Positions 1 through 10,464 of a stretch of DNA of 64,000 nt are shown here, in pieces. The stretch spans positions 8,434,001-8,498,000 of the forward strand of contig NC_088319.1 of assembly GCF_910592395.1 (NCBI RefSeq). Direction: 5' to 3'. This DNA is from Lineus longissimus (lineage: Eukaryota; Nemertea; Pilidiophora; Heteronemertea; Lineidae). The position numbers and the translations under genes were made by a program. Positions within the stretch are counted from its first letter, which is position 1. Each line of letters begins with the position of its first letter. The notes below the pieces were generated by a model that ran no database searches, was not told the origin of the DNA, and saw only the letters and a list, made by a program, of their open reading frames with translations.

Positions 1-838
1 ATATGTAGAACGAAGAGTAATATTCAGACTATTATGATCATTACACAGTGAACCCCGATGATTGGTTATCCTAGTCAAGGCAAATGCACACTTAGTAATA
101 GACCACTCAACTTTAGTGCTGTAATATGCCATTGAGTTTTGATTCAAAGCACATACTGAACAACAAAACGGACATACTAGTCCTTAGTAATACAAAACCT
201 CATAGGCCTCTATTTTAAAACGGGGAGACATACTAGTCACACTAAGTCCTGTAATACATGTACATTATGTATCATTACATTACAAATCAACCTGTTCAAT
301 CACCTGAGCTCGCAGTCTTGATCTTGTCATCATGCTGTCAGCAAGTTGATGCTGGGTATCGGAATGGCTGTCAACTCTATCTCTGCTCAAATGACCACAT
401 TTCTGTTGGCAAGCAAGCCGGGAGAAATAGCTTGAGACCTGCTGTGTTGTTAACCGCTCATCTTGTGGAAAGCGGCCCTTTATCTTCTTGGCTGAAAGTA
501 AACAGCAGAGAGAATATCATACACTGGTATGCTATAATGTCGTCTTATGAAAAACAATGACTGGGTAGGCTAGGACTAGGAGTAGCCTTACGGTAGGCCT
601 ACCTGCTGTTGTTGATGCCGCACTTTTTCCGCCTCCACCGCCTCCTTGTGGCCTGAATCGCAGTCTTTACAAATTGCTGCAATGTAAAAGATCAAGATGT
701 CAAGAACTACCCTAGGCTAGACTGATGCGATACATAGAACTGGAAAGGCCTCCGAGACCTAGGCCTACATGTATGTAGTATCAGTCACGCTAAGTTTGAT
801 TGTTGAAATGAAACAATCAGAGATGGGAGCCAACCTAC
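1..838. other. no gene recognised
   Basis: I see no exon with matching splice signals and no recognisable repeat here. Open frames such as the one at 258-560 have no family resemblance and no codon pattern that would set them apart from chance. Confidence 0.5.
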
Positions 839-1231
839 CTGATCCAATTGGCAGCAAAACATTCCAAATCTGGTTTATCTCCTTCGAGACTAGCGCTGGA
901 ATGGCACGGTCTTTACGTGGCACGCGTTTCGAAGATACCGAATGGAGGGGGTGCTGGCATTTACGGGATGGCTTCCAGTCAAGGCCCAGTTTATATCGGT
1001 GGGTAGGCCAGATTGTCAAGTCCTGGTCGACATCACCAAACAAACCTGCACGCAGGGCGATCAGCTCCCATTCGGACTTTGGGCCAATGCTACCTTGCAC
1101 ATGTCTGAGAAGGGGAACTTTCAATCCGAGAAGATGTCTGTGTATATCCTTCTTACACTTCTTCAGAACAACACAACTAGCCTCGCCTGGATACTTCCGT
1201 ATCAAGCCACATCTCAATGCAGGGAAGATGC
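839..1231 (-). CDS. possible internal exon of an uncharacterised protein
   Basis: On the minus strand a 393-bp open stretch is bounded by a good acceptor (ttttcag before GCATC, at 1232) and a donor (ATCAG followed by gtaggt, at 838). Both boundaries fall in phase 1, as expected for a real symmetric exon. The translation is Cys/His/Trp-rich with segments such as WELIALRAGLFGDVDQDL, THRYKLGLDWKPSRKCQHPLH-like spacing and IWNVLLPIGSG. From memory this resembles lineage-specific invertebrate proteins of unknown function that carry a C-x-H-rich module; I cannot name a domain. The Trp in 'LTIWPTHR' sits where related sequences seem to have Cys, so this copy may be decayed. The + strand is also open across the region (769-1347), which weakens the coding argument. 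No neighbouring exon was found. Confidence 0.4.
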
Positions 1232-2236
1232 CTGAAAACCCGCAGTTAATGGGCTTTGGGCCCCATTTTTCAGTCATTTCTAACAGAACTGTCAAAACTC
1301 TTCATTCATGCATGCACTTTTTTTCTTTCTTTTGCATTTACAAGTAAACTTGTAAAGACCAGTTCCGGAGCTGCCGTACAGGTCTGGTTGAACTATAAAA
1401 AACGAGTATAGGGCCTACCCTAAGTAGAAGGGTTGTTGAGGGTGGGTAGGGGGTATCTGGGGGCAAACATATGTCTTTTGATGACTTTAACTGAGGGAAT
1501 GACGGCTCTTGCTCGTATCACAGGGGTTTATGCCCATTCCCTGTGTAACTGAAAAACCACTAAAAACCAAGGGTGTTCATGACCCTCAGTAAAAGAAAGG
1601 AAAGTACCGCACAAAGTTTTGATTGTTCTAATTGAAAGATTAAAACTTCATGTCACTTATGATAAAAGATTATTTTCCCAAACCCTGTGGCAGTTGAGAA
1701 AACCCAAAATATGTTCAACTAATTTTTTGGGCCCTAAGGGACAGGGCAACTTTAAGGGCCATGATACCCTTAATCCCAAAATAACATGAAGCCCATTTTT
1801 TTTCAGAATCAGGCAAATGACCTATACTTCAAAACCCCTGAAAACAATATGTGGTAAATTAGCTGGGGCAGGTGCAAAAAATTGAGAAATGTGGTAGATT
1901 TTTGGTTAAAAAATCTCACTTTTTTAAAGGGGAAATGAACAAAACAGAATTTGACCCCTAAAACCGGACCCCAGTGTGTTTTTTTGCCGAAAGGCTTTAC
2001 CTGCCCACACCCTACCCTAAGACCAAACTTTGGGGCAAATATGAGCCAGATCCGTGATCCAGTGGGTTATCACCTCCTTTTGGTTTTTGCATGGTCCACT
2101 CATCCAATGACACTTAATTACAGATGTCAACGTAAGTGTTTATCTATATACTTCGCCTTTGCAAGAATTATGATGTTATTTCGTTTATTCCATTAATAAG
2201 TAAAGAGCAATCTCTAGTGAACTCACACAACTGTTT
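1232..2236. other. no gene recognised
   Basis: AT-rich with many short homopolymer runs and G/C patches (for example near 1430-1470). No exon, repeat pair or coding domain was identified. Confidence 0.45.
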
Positions 2237-2385
2237 GACATGGGGGAGCCCCCCAAACCCCCGTCCTTCTGACATATATAGCCAGTACATTGGGGGATGA
2301 GTCCCCCAAACCCCCTCCCCCGTTCTCTGAAAGTGACAGGTTTTAGTCAGTACATTGGGGGGAAGGCCCCCCCCAACCCCCCCCA
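2237..2385. repeat. degenerate tandem repeat of paired G and C runs
   Basis: Three related units each contain 'acattggggg'-type G runs followed within about 10 bp by runs of 5-9 C, with 'cagtacattgggg' repeated at 2283 and 2350. Each unit can fold as a G/C hairpin, and several closely spaced C runs give quadruplex or i-motif potential. The unit is roughly 65 bp. Confidence 0.6.
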
Positions 2386-2511
2386 TTGGACTCTAAAAAT
2401 AGAATTCCTTGGAGACGCTGAACAATAAGGCCCCATAAAGAAATAGTCCCCGCCCCGGTAGCTGTCTCATATCTGCTGAAAGAAGCAGCTCTTTGTGGTG
2501 AAATAATAATT

Positions 2512-2680
2512 GAATGCATGTCATGACACCCAGGAGCTTTTTCTCATTTCTGAAACAGTTGCATGTTTGGAATGAATTTTCACATCAGTCCGTCAAATCT
2601 CTATGCAATGAAAATTGAAATGTCACAACTGTCTCCACCGACGTTGTCCTGTATGTCCTAGCAGACGATTTTTAAATAAA
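2512..2680. repeat. left copy of a local duplication, holding the empty target site of element A1
   Basis: This stretch repeats sequence that reappears at 2786-2817 plus 3930-4170: 'gcatgtcatgacaccc', 'ggagcttttt', 'ctcatttctgaaacagttgc' and 'gtcctgtatgt' occur in the same order in both. In this copy 'ggagc' plus five T runs straight into 'ctcatttctg'. In the other copy element A1 separates the two halves. The right copy also has about 100 extra bases around 3990-4100. Confidence 0.8.
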
Positions 2681-2817
2681 TGATGTGATTGATATACTTG
2701 TAGATTGGAATGAATTATTTCTTCAATGATATGAAAGTTGAAAACCCTCTGACATGTCTGAGTACAAAAATGCAGAGGCAAGACACATCATGCATGTCAT
2801 GACACCCTGGAGCTTTT

Positions 2818-3929
2818 TAGCTCACCTCATAGCAGAGGTGAGCTTATCCCATACCGTGGCGTCCGTCGTCCGTCGTCGTCGTCGTCGTCCGTCGTCCGTT
2901 AGCAGGGCACGTTTCGTAACTGTTAGAGCTATTGAGTTGAAACTTGGTACACATGTACCCTTATGTAATGACACCTTGGAGACCAAGTTTCGGTCCGATT
3001 CGTTTCATGGTTTGGCCACCAGGGGGCCAAACGTTAAAAGTGAAAATATGCAATATCTCCCTTAATATTAGTCGGGAAATTTTGAAAAAAATATGGTAGG
3101 TACTTCTAGCAAAGGTGCATCATATATCCTCCGCGTTTTTGATTTGACGTCCTTTTCAAGGTCACAGAGGTCAAATGGTGTGAATTGGCCGTTAGGATGT
3201 AACGATGGCACGTTTCTAAACTGCAATGACTATTGATACCAAATTTGGTACACATTTACCCCTTAGTCAGGTGATCTCAGGGACCGAAGTTTGGTCCAAT
3301 ATGATTCACCACTTGACCACCAGGGGGCAAAATCCAAAAACCTTAAAAATGTAATTATTCCTTAACTTCTTGCCCGATTGCCACCAATTTGATATCATGG
3401 GTACATCTTACCACCATACAGTATATGTCACACAGGTTTTTAACTTGACCTTCTTGTCAAGGTCACAGAGGTCAAATGGCGTAAATTGGCCGTCAGGCCG
3501 TAATTATGGCACGTTTCTTAACTGCAATGACTATTGATCACAAATTAAGTACACATGTACCCCTTGGTCAGGTGATCTCAGTTACTGAAGTTTGGTGCGA
3601 TCTGATTTGCTGTTTGGCCTCCAGGGAGGGGGCCAAATCCTAAATTCTTCAAAATGCCATTATTCCTAGTAATGACTTGCCCGATTGGCACCAATTCTAT
3701 ATCATAGGTACATCTAATTCTAACAACCATTCAATGTGTCACCCGGGTCTTCTTTGATTTGACCTACTTTTCAAGGTCACAGAGGTCGAATGTACTGTAA
3801 ATTTTCCATTTTGGGGAAATTGTAATTGCTTGGACCTACATCAAACCTAACACTACATGACACAATACCATGCTCTTTATCCATCTTTCCTCCACATGAG
3901 GTGAGCACAATGGCCCTGGCCATTTCATT
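2818..3929 (+). mobile_element. HINE-like element A, copy 1 (non-autonomous Helentron type)
   Basis: About 1.1 kb and non-coding. The 5' end TAGCTCACCTCATAGCAGAGGTGAGCT is a near-perfect palindrome followed by a GTC/GTCC microsatellite, (GTC)6 at 2872-2889. The body is built of about three degenerate units of roughly 300 bp, each with 'tggcacgtttct', 'ccaccagggggc' and 'aaggtcacagaggtcaa'. The 3' end has GAGGTGAGC, the inverted complement of the 5' GCTCACCTC, then the hairpin AATGGCC-CT-GGCCATT and TTCATT. The empty site at 2512-2680 shows insertion within a T5 run and no target duplication. Subterminal inverted repeats, a 5' GTC-type microsatellite, a 3' hairpin and T/T insertion are the known features of Helentron-derived HINEs such as DINE-1; membership is inferred, because no helicase is present. 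Confidence 0.75.
3159..3173 (+). promoter_or_regulatory. AGGTCA direct repeat, spacing 3 (nuclear-receptor-like site) in A1
   Basis: AGGTCA-CAG-AGGTCA, preceded by TCA to give an extended TCAAGGTCA half-site. Further copies in A1 are at 3460-3474 and, with the last base changed, 3774-3788. The match is exact to a DR3 arrangement, but binding or function is inference. Confidence 0.35.
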
Positions 3930-4170
3930 CTCATTTCTGAAACAGTTGCATGGTTGGAATGAATTTCCAAATCAGTCCGTCAAATCTCTATCCAAATGGA
4001 ACTTTAAGACCACTCTATATTTGTGCAGTAGTGTTAAAACTGACTTTTTGAAGTAAAGTACGTAAATCGAGAAGAAGAGGACGTTTACTTCGTCTGCAAT
4101 GAAATGTCACAACTGTCTCCGCCGACGTTGTTGTCCTGTATGTTCCAGCAGACGATTTTTAGATACATGA
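3930..4170. repeat. right copy of the local duplication, downstream of A1
   Basis: Resumes with 'ctcatttctgaaacagttgc' directly after the A1 3' end and parallels 2542-2680, with about 100 extra bases around 3990-4100 absent from the left copy. Confidence 0.75.
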
Positions 4171-4710
4171 TGTCCCACACCCGCACTTCAGGACAGTGGC
4201 GCCGGTGTGAATAAATCTACTTGCGTGAATGGTCAATGGCTCATGACGTCATGAAATAATTGCGTCACGAGGAATCATGGTAACTGTGGTTGCGGTGCGT
4301 CGTGAAAGCAGGATCGGCAAGCGCGGCCCGTATGGAATGCGACAAACTGTACCGGAACCAGAATTGTCATGGGTCTGCACAAATTTTTTCAGATTCGATG
4401 GACATGATGGATATATGAATTTTGTTTACACTTTATACATACGTAACCATTACACTCACTACGTTGTGTGAGTTATCATTTATATTGTGAGAAAATAACC
4501 ACGTCCTATAAGTGGACAATTTTGCAAGTGGCCAAAAAATAGTTTGATTAAATCTCTGCTCATTAGTTTGGCGTTAATGTTAATTGGCAAACCTTTGTAA
4601 CATTTAGTGCAATTTATTGTGATATTATTTGTCTTGTTGGTGCTAAATGTCTTGTATTTATTATAGGTTTCAAATAAAACCACTATTTGGAAGGACATCT
4701 TCACTTAAAT
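4171..4710. other. no gene recognised
   Basis: No exon or coding domain. A palindromic TGACGTCA-type motif lies near 4243, and the stretch from 4440 is AT-rich. Short open frames here have no recognisable content. Confidence 0.45.
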
Positions 4711-5022
4711 TATGTGCCCAACCCTGGCCGGCACAACACCTTTTGAAACGTGTCTGAAACACGTCTGATGCAAATCAGCCACGCCCAAAGTGTTCAGCGA
4801 ACACCAGCACGCATGAACGCCGTCAAGGTCGCCTAATCTTCATATTCGGTCGCCGATTGTATAAGACGCTGTGGAACGAAAAAGGAGCAAGTCAATCGAA
4901 ACGTCTCTCGACTCAACTTTGCGAATAACGTAAACAAACACGGGCAGTTGATCGGGCAGCAGGATTACGGTACGAACGTTTCAGTTTTTCATTGTTCAAA
5001 TTCGTTAGATTGTGAATGCAAT
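4711..5022 (+). promoter_or_regulatory. probable 5' leader, perhaps LTR remnant, of BEL/Pao copy 1
   Basis: Immediately upstream of the gag start. A TATA-like 'gtataaga' at about 4859 lies 160 bp before the gag ATG, the usual arrangement for an LTR promoter and leader. No second LTR copy was found in the window, so the LTR boundary cannot be set. Confidence 0.3.
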
Positions 5023-5955
5023 ATGGCGGACATCGAAAAGGCAAAGAAGACCCACACGGTGGCGAAAGCAATATTGACCCGCATTTCCAATTCTGTGAAA
5101 CTGCTCCTTGAGGGAAAACGCCCTATTGTTGAAGTCATCGAAGCTGAGTGCAAGTTCAAAGTGGCCTTAGAAAACGTGATCAAGTCCCACGATGAGTATC
5201 TCATGCTTCTTGATTTGGACAAAATTGATAGTGAAGCCGGTTGGATTGAATATATATCAGAGGGTTCTGATAAGCTAACAATGTGCATTAATGATTACAA
5301 ATCAGCCAGTGACAGTTCAACTGTGACGTCACCGGGTTCAAGTGCTAAAAGCTCAGCCTCAAGTTCTTCTAAAAAGCTTAACCTCAGAAAGGAAAAAGCT
5401 CCATTGCCAAAGTTCAATGGGAACGCTATTGAGTTCTTTGATTTCAAGCGGGACTTTAAATTCTTGGTTGATGGGCGATACACTCCAGAAGAGACATTGT
5501 ATATTTTGAAAACCTGTCTTGGACAGAAGCCTGTGGATTGGATTCAAGGTGAACGAGACAATGAGTCGGCTTGGGCAGCATTGGATGATAAGTATGGCAA
5601 TCCACGCTTGGCTTCTGACGTGTTGATAGGAACATTGAATCGGTTCAAATTTGTTGCGGGGAATGATCTTGGACAGTTCGTTGAATTGCACCATTTGATA
5701 AAGAAGGTATACAATGCGTTAAGTGAACTGAAACGTCCTGAAGATATTGACAACTCAACCACGATCGGCCTGATTGAGAAGAAGTTACATCACGCTGACA
5801 GACTGAAATGGGCAGCACATCAACAGACCAAGGGTATCCAACCTGACGTGGGTACGCTACTTGGATGGATGAGGGGCGAGATATGGATCCGCCAGGTGGC
5901 AGGTGCAGACATTCGTAGTGGGAAACCAACTCGGGCAAAACATTCCGTGAAGTGA
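5023..5955 (+). pseudogene. gag: BEL/Pao retrotransposon gag, copy 1, N-terminal and capsid part
   Basis: I place the start at the ATG in 'aatATGGCGGAC' (MADIEKAKKTH); the frame is open 25 codons further up. Residues about 110-220 contain LPKFNGN followed by FKRDFKFLV and YILKTCLGQKP, the signature of the DUF1759-type gag domain of BEL/Pao elements. A serine-rich linker (SSAKSSASSSSKK) precedes it, as is common in these proteins. The frame stops at 5955. The coding sense continues in another frame from about 5930 (FREVTSAAND), so a one-base frameshift separates it from the zinc-knuckle part. No protease or reverse transcriptase follows, so this is a truncated copy. The gag forms the particle shell in active relatives; this one is presumably inert. 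Confidence 0.8.
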
Positions 5956-6215
5956 CCAGTGCAGCTAATGATCATGTTGCGTCATCTCAAGCCACAGTGA
6001 CAATGAACAGTGACAGTGCGAGTAGGCCTTGTTCAGGACAGAACTCAGCTGATTCTAGTTGGTCTTGTTGGGTTTGTAAACAAAAACACAATCCCTGGGA
6101 ATGCGCGAGATTGAAATCAATGGATCTTGAAACTAGGTTAGCCGAAGTGCGCAAGATTAGAGCTTGTTATTTTTGTCTCCGCATCCATCGTGGTTCATTG
6201 TCAGGTCCACCTATA
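5931..6215 (+). pseudogene. gag: BEL/Pao gag C-terminal zinc-knuckle fragment, copy 1
   Basis: Frame-shifted continuation of the gag. It contains CWVCKQKHNPWEC, a C-x2-C-x4-H-x4-C zinc knuckle, followed by the DLETRLAEVRK and ACYFCLRIHRG segments typical of BEL/Pao gag C-termini. Similarity breaks off at about 6215 in the middle of the second cysteine cluster, where unrelated sequence begins. The element was truncated by deletion or rearrangement. The parent family may be the same as the pol remnant at 23470-26110, but nothing here proves it. Confidence 0.75.
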
Positions 6216-8719
6216 GATCCAGGAACCCTCTTCTATCCACCTAAATATTCAGGATACCATACTCTGTTTTAGGTCCACTGAAGTGTTTTGGACACTCTAC
6301 TTTCTGGTACCATGTTATTTTGAAAATGTCTTTGATGCCTTGCTCTTGCTATCATTAGCCTGTTAGAGCATAGACTGTATCAGGTGGTTTTGTGTTAAAC
6401 AAAGGTAGGTGATTGTACATGTAGTGGAATTAGGCACTTTCTCATCATAATCTTTTGGGTGTGAACAACGACAAGAGATAAAGTCTGAAAATTTCATAAA
6501 CAATGACTCACCACTTAACTAATTTGTTATTTTGAATATCTTTTTACAGGTGCATCATTCTGCCAACTTGATGACTATTAATCATGACATTCCATCCAAT
6601 GACCATTGAGCAAATTGGAGTGTTAGGCTGTTCTTGGCTTTGGCCACCATATTGTCCATTGGTTAGTGGTTCCATCTCTGGTATTAACAAAATTTCAGCT
6701 GAGCGCTAGGCCCTTGGCCCCTTTTGTTATGATTTGTGCTTTATGTTAGATATTTTCTGTGTATCAGCATATCTAATCAGTGACCTATGAAAGCACCAGA
6801 CGACCCATCAATACGCTAGACAAGTGACTTTCACAAGGCGAGTCTCTAATGACAATTAGATAAGAAAGACAGGTGACTTGCCCAATATCACACTTCACAG
6901 AGGTTCCAAACCGTTACGGATTTCCGGATTTTGTACGGATTTTGGCCAAAAAGTGCATTTTGGAGCGGTGTTACGGATTCACCATAAAAATATGATGTTT
7001 AAAAAAAGGTGGTTTTTTTTCATTCTGCCTGTTTAGCACGCTGGTCTGCTTTTCGTCTGTAACCATCAAACATGACTCTTGCGCAAGTCACATATTTACG
7101 CCTTTTTTCGAATACATGATAAATATAATCTAGCACGCGACCGGCTGCTTCTGCATTGCGCAAGACTCTATGACAGGACGGATTTCGATTCCATGCGGCC
7201 TTTGTCAGACCATTTTCGCTATTATTCCATGTGATTTTAAATAAAAAGAAGTATTTTCAGAGTTACTGTGTTTTGCAGTTGATGATTACGCGGAGATCGG
7301 ACTTGATTAGTCCTTCTGAAGGAACACCTACTGAAAGATGTGAAAATGGGTCATTTTTGTATTCCTGAAAGACCCTCTCAATATACAGAAAATTAGACAA
7401 ATTCAGGGGGAAAAGACTGAAGGGGATGACATGCATGACTATTAGGACTTTTGATACCCGTAACTGGTTTACTGGTTACTCAATTGTCAAACTCAAGATG
7501 ATCAGTCATTTAATGACCAATTAATAAGTCAAACGAAGTATCTCTCCAGAATCTCGGCGACCCAAGACCAATAAATAAACATAAAAGTGTCTTGCTCAAG
7601 ATCACAACCCAATGGGATAGAAAATTTACTTGACCAAATACCCCCTATATCTAACGACTTGCCTGAGGTCTTAGAGTGCTGCAGACGTTTGGTAACGTCC
7701 AATAAATACTGCATCCACAGGCTGCGGGCGTTTCGGTACGTTTTTGATATTGTCAATGCAATACTGCCCCTAGCGATCTTTGATGAAACTGAATTTCCTG
7801 GAATTTTCCTGGTATTGATTCAGTGAACCTGACTCTAATGATGGCAGGGTGAAAATATGGTTTTTACTGAAAAATGGCTGGCCGGGGATTATGGTAATCC
7901 TAAAACGTGGGCGGAACTTTAAGGGTTAAATCACTAAACAGTCAAGACTTGCCAGAGGTCACAGGACAGAGCAGTAAGATAGGAAAGTGAGCTGCCCAAA
8001 GTCACAATGTCTAAGACACCATAGATGGTTGATTTGTCAAAAGATGAATGCTTATGACTAATGTGAGGCTAAATAACTCGGGAAATTAACCCAAGTCCCA
8101 CGTAGTGAAAACACCAAGCCATATAAGAGGAGCAAAACGACTTCAATTTGGAGTAAATTTGGAAAGCACATCTACTTTGACGCTTGTACTTTACCAGGTT
8201 AATTTCCCATTCCCTATAAACCAAAGGTCCCAGGGAGCGAAATGACTATGATTTGAAGAAAAACAAGGAGCAAAACGACTTCGATTTGGAGGGAAACGAC
8301 TTGGAGCAAAATGGTCATTGAGCGAAAGAACCAAAATTCATACAAACGACATAGTGTAGTATTTTTAACAACTTTGATTTCAAGAACAAATATAAATCAA
8401 TTAACTTCTTTCTCAAATAAATGCTTAGAAGATTAGCTAGATCTCATCTTAATTCTCCACGATTGAATGTGAAAAGTGTTACCCACTTGCTGTAAGTTAT
8501 AATACTGAGTTTTATTATAAGGTTGCCACAACTGAGTCGCAGGTTGCAGAGTGTGATGCTCTGGATGATTTTGGCCAAGTGTTTAGCCTTCAGCGTGGCA
8601 GTGTTACGGCTAAACAGCTTCACCATATCACACATTTTGGCCTCTGAATAAACCACCCCATGACATCACTTATTTTTTGGCTTGTCTATGGCATAGATTG
8701 GCACAAACTGGGGCCAAAA
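6216..8719. other. non-coding, one HINE-B 3'-end fragment and weak repeats
   Basis: No gene seen. At 6692-6727 'tcagctgagcgctaggccc' matches the 3' terminus of element family B without a matching 5' end upstream. Between about 8130 and 8330 a degenerate phrase 'gagcaaaacgacttcgattt' is repeated three or four times. The open frame at 7587-7826 has no family resemblance. Confidence 0.45.
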
Positions 8720-9240
8720 GGGTTATTGTCGTCCTGGGTGATGCACAATATCACCCAGCCTCTATCTGGGTGATGCATAACATCACCCTGGGTGACATTG
8801 TGCATGCACAACATCACCCAGGGTGATGTTATGCATTCGTTTCGCTATTGGTGACGGGGTTGTCGAATCGGCGGACGTGGAAATGTTCACGGCAAAACAA
8901 AAATGGCGGCCGTTCATCTGGTTCACCAGCGCGACTTGAAACATCATTTAGTCGAAAGGGCATCTTTAGTTGCCAAAGGACGGGAAATCAAACAAAAATA
9001 TGTGCGTTTAACAAATAAACATGAGAAAGGTGCCGAGGATTTATTCACCGTGCGCGGTCGTCTACGGTATATAGCGGAAGTACCATGCTACGATTTGACA
9101 ACCTCGTCACCAATCGCGAAACGAATGCACAAGATCACCCAGGGTGATGTTGTGCATGCACAATATCACCCAGGGTGATGTTATGCATCGCCAGATAGAG
9201 CCTGGGTGATATTGTGCATCACCCAGGACGACAATAACCC
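8720..9240. mobile_element. near-palindromic element with ~145-bp inverted arms
   Basis: The left arm 8720-8864 and right arm 9097-9240 are inverted complements with a few changes, separated by 232 bp. The outer ends read GGGTTATTGTCGTCCTGG. Each arm is itself made of smaller palindromes such as 'cacccagggtg' and 'ttgtgcatgcacaa', so the phrase 'gggtgatgttgtgcat' recurs in both directions. This looks like a long-TIR MITE or foldback element. No clear target-site duplication is adjacent, although 'caaactggg' occurs near both outer flanks (8704 and 9250). Confidence 0.75.
8903..9178 (+). CDS. small unassigned ORF in the spacer of the palindromic element
   Basis: 91 codons starting MAAVHLVHQRD and running into the right inverted arm. 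It is charged and has no motif I recognise. The spacer is fully open, which may be chance at this length. It could be a captured exon or nothing. Confidence 0.15.
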   Translation: MAAVHLVHQRDLKHHLVERASLVAKGREIKQKYVRLTNKHEKGAEDLFTVRGRLRYIAEVPCYDLTTSSPIAKRMHKITQGDVVHAQYHPG

Positions 9241-10380
9241 CTTCAGCCAAACTGGGCAGAGAGGTAATGATAAGCTCTATTCTCCTCATGTTTTCCTTAT
9301 TGCACAACTTACTAAGGAATTAAAATCAATTTCGTGAAAAGGGATATTTAAAGATCAACGTTGGTTCAAGGAAAGGGCCTAACCGCACGTGGTATGGTCT
9401 TACTGATAGCCTACCTGTGACATGGACCGCCAGTGTGCCAACAACGTTTAGATTCGGCCACTTTCACAGCGCTGGTACACTATCAGTTGATAGGCATTGT
9501 TAAGGCCACTATTGCCGGCATCGCTATCGGTTGGCCCTGACTTTTTGATTTGACCTTTTCAAAGTCACAGAGGTCAAATAGTGCAAATTGACAGTTATTG
9601 GTTTCTGGAGCATATCTCCGCAACCATTAGATACTTCATGTTTGGGTGGTATGAAGGTCTCATAATGCCATTGTGCCCTTCTACGGTTTTAGTGATTTTC
9701 GAACTATGCTCTGCCCTCACTGGCATGTCACATGAAAAACTACTTTTGGCTCTATCTCATGAACACTGCCGGCTATATTCATGGAATTTCTCAGACTTTT
9801 GTGATGGAATTTCTTATAGTCATGGAATTTCTGAGACTTGTTCGGCTCCAGTGGGGCGCTATGTGAAAAACTACTTTTAGCTAAATCAGATGAACGCTCC
9901 TGGCTACATCTGTAAAATCATGAAATCCTTATACTGTGGACAGTCATGGAACTAAATCACATGAGTTTTTGATTTGATCTTCTTTTTCATGGTCACAGAG
10001 ATCATATAACATAAAATGCCTCGGTCACTATTTTTGCTGGAATTTTTATCATTGAGTTTTGTAATGGCCTTATAATGTCATTGTGTACTTTGGCACAAAC
10101 CTTTTTCAGCTGTATCTCAGGAATGATGCGAACAGTCCACTATGCCGGCTTCCCTCTAATGTCATCTTCAACGTCTGTGGGTGGAGGGGTTATGCTCGCT
10201 TTGCAATGCTATTTCTAAATTACTTCTGGTGGAGGTTGTTGCGTTTGTTTCTTTCCCGCAAAACACATATTGGTGTAGGCCCTTCTGTTTGGTTTACAAA
10301 ATTCAGTTAGCCTTCTTCAAAAACTAAAATTTTGTACCGTACTTAAAGGTTAAAAATATCTGCATGTTTTGTCATTTCAG
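9241..10380. other. intergenic or intron sequence with a decayed HINE-related fragment
   Basis: From about 9540 to 10010, phrases such as 'ttttgatttgacctttt', 'caaagtcacagaggtcaaat' and later 'catggtcacagagatcat' match the repeating unit of elements A and C in degenerate form. The rest shows nothing recognisable. If earlier FTSJ1 exons lay within the window they should be here or further left; none was found. Confidence 0.4.
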
Positions 10381-10464
10381 AATCGTTTGTTGTATGTCAG
10401 AACTATTCTCCACCACAAGGTTACATTCCTAATATGTCTAATCCTCTCTTGGATAATCATTACG
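10381..10464 (+). CDS. FTSJ1: FTSJ1-type tRNA 2'-O-methyltransferase, internal exon
   Basis: An 84-bp exon bounded by tttcag at its left and gtaagt at its right. It starts two bases into a codon and ends one base into the next. The translation ([17 protein letters not shown], then [11 protein letters not shown]) matches the segment of FTSJ1 after the methyltransferase core, where the human protein has a VCQGY-type segment followed by PLLDHSY. FTSJ1 (Trm7 family) methylates the ribose at positions 32 and 34 of certain tRNAs in the cytosol, working with partner proteins. The SAM-binding core exons (LCAAPGSWS-type motif) were not found and probably lie upstream of the window. The boundary phase matches the next exon exactly. 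Confidence 0.85.

Noticed and set aside
769-1347. 192-codon + strand frame
   Set aside because: Overlaps the minus-strand exon candidate, has no splice-consistent borders and no recognisable content.
1-10380. Earlier FTSJ1 exons (methyltransferase core)
   Set aside because: I looked for the LCAAPGSWS-type and AKIFRG-type segments with splice sites on + and found none.
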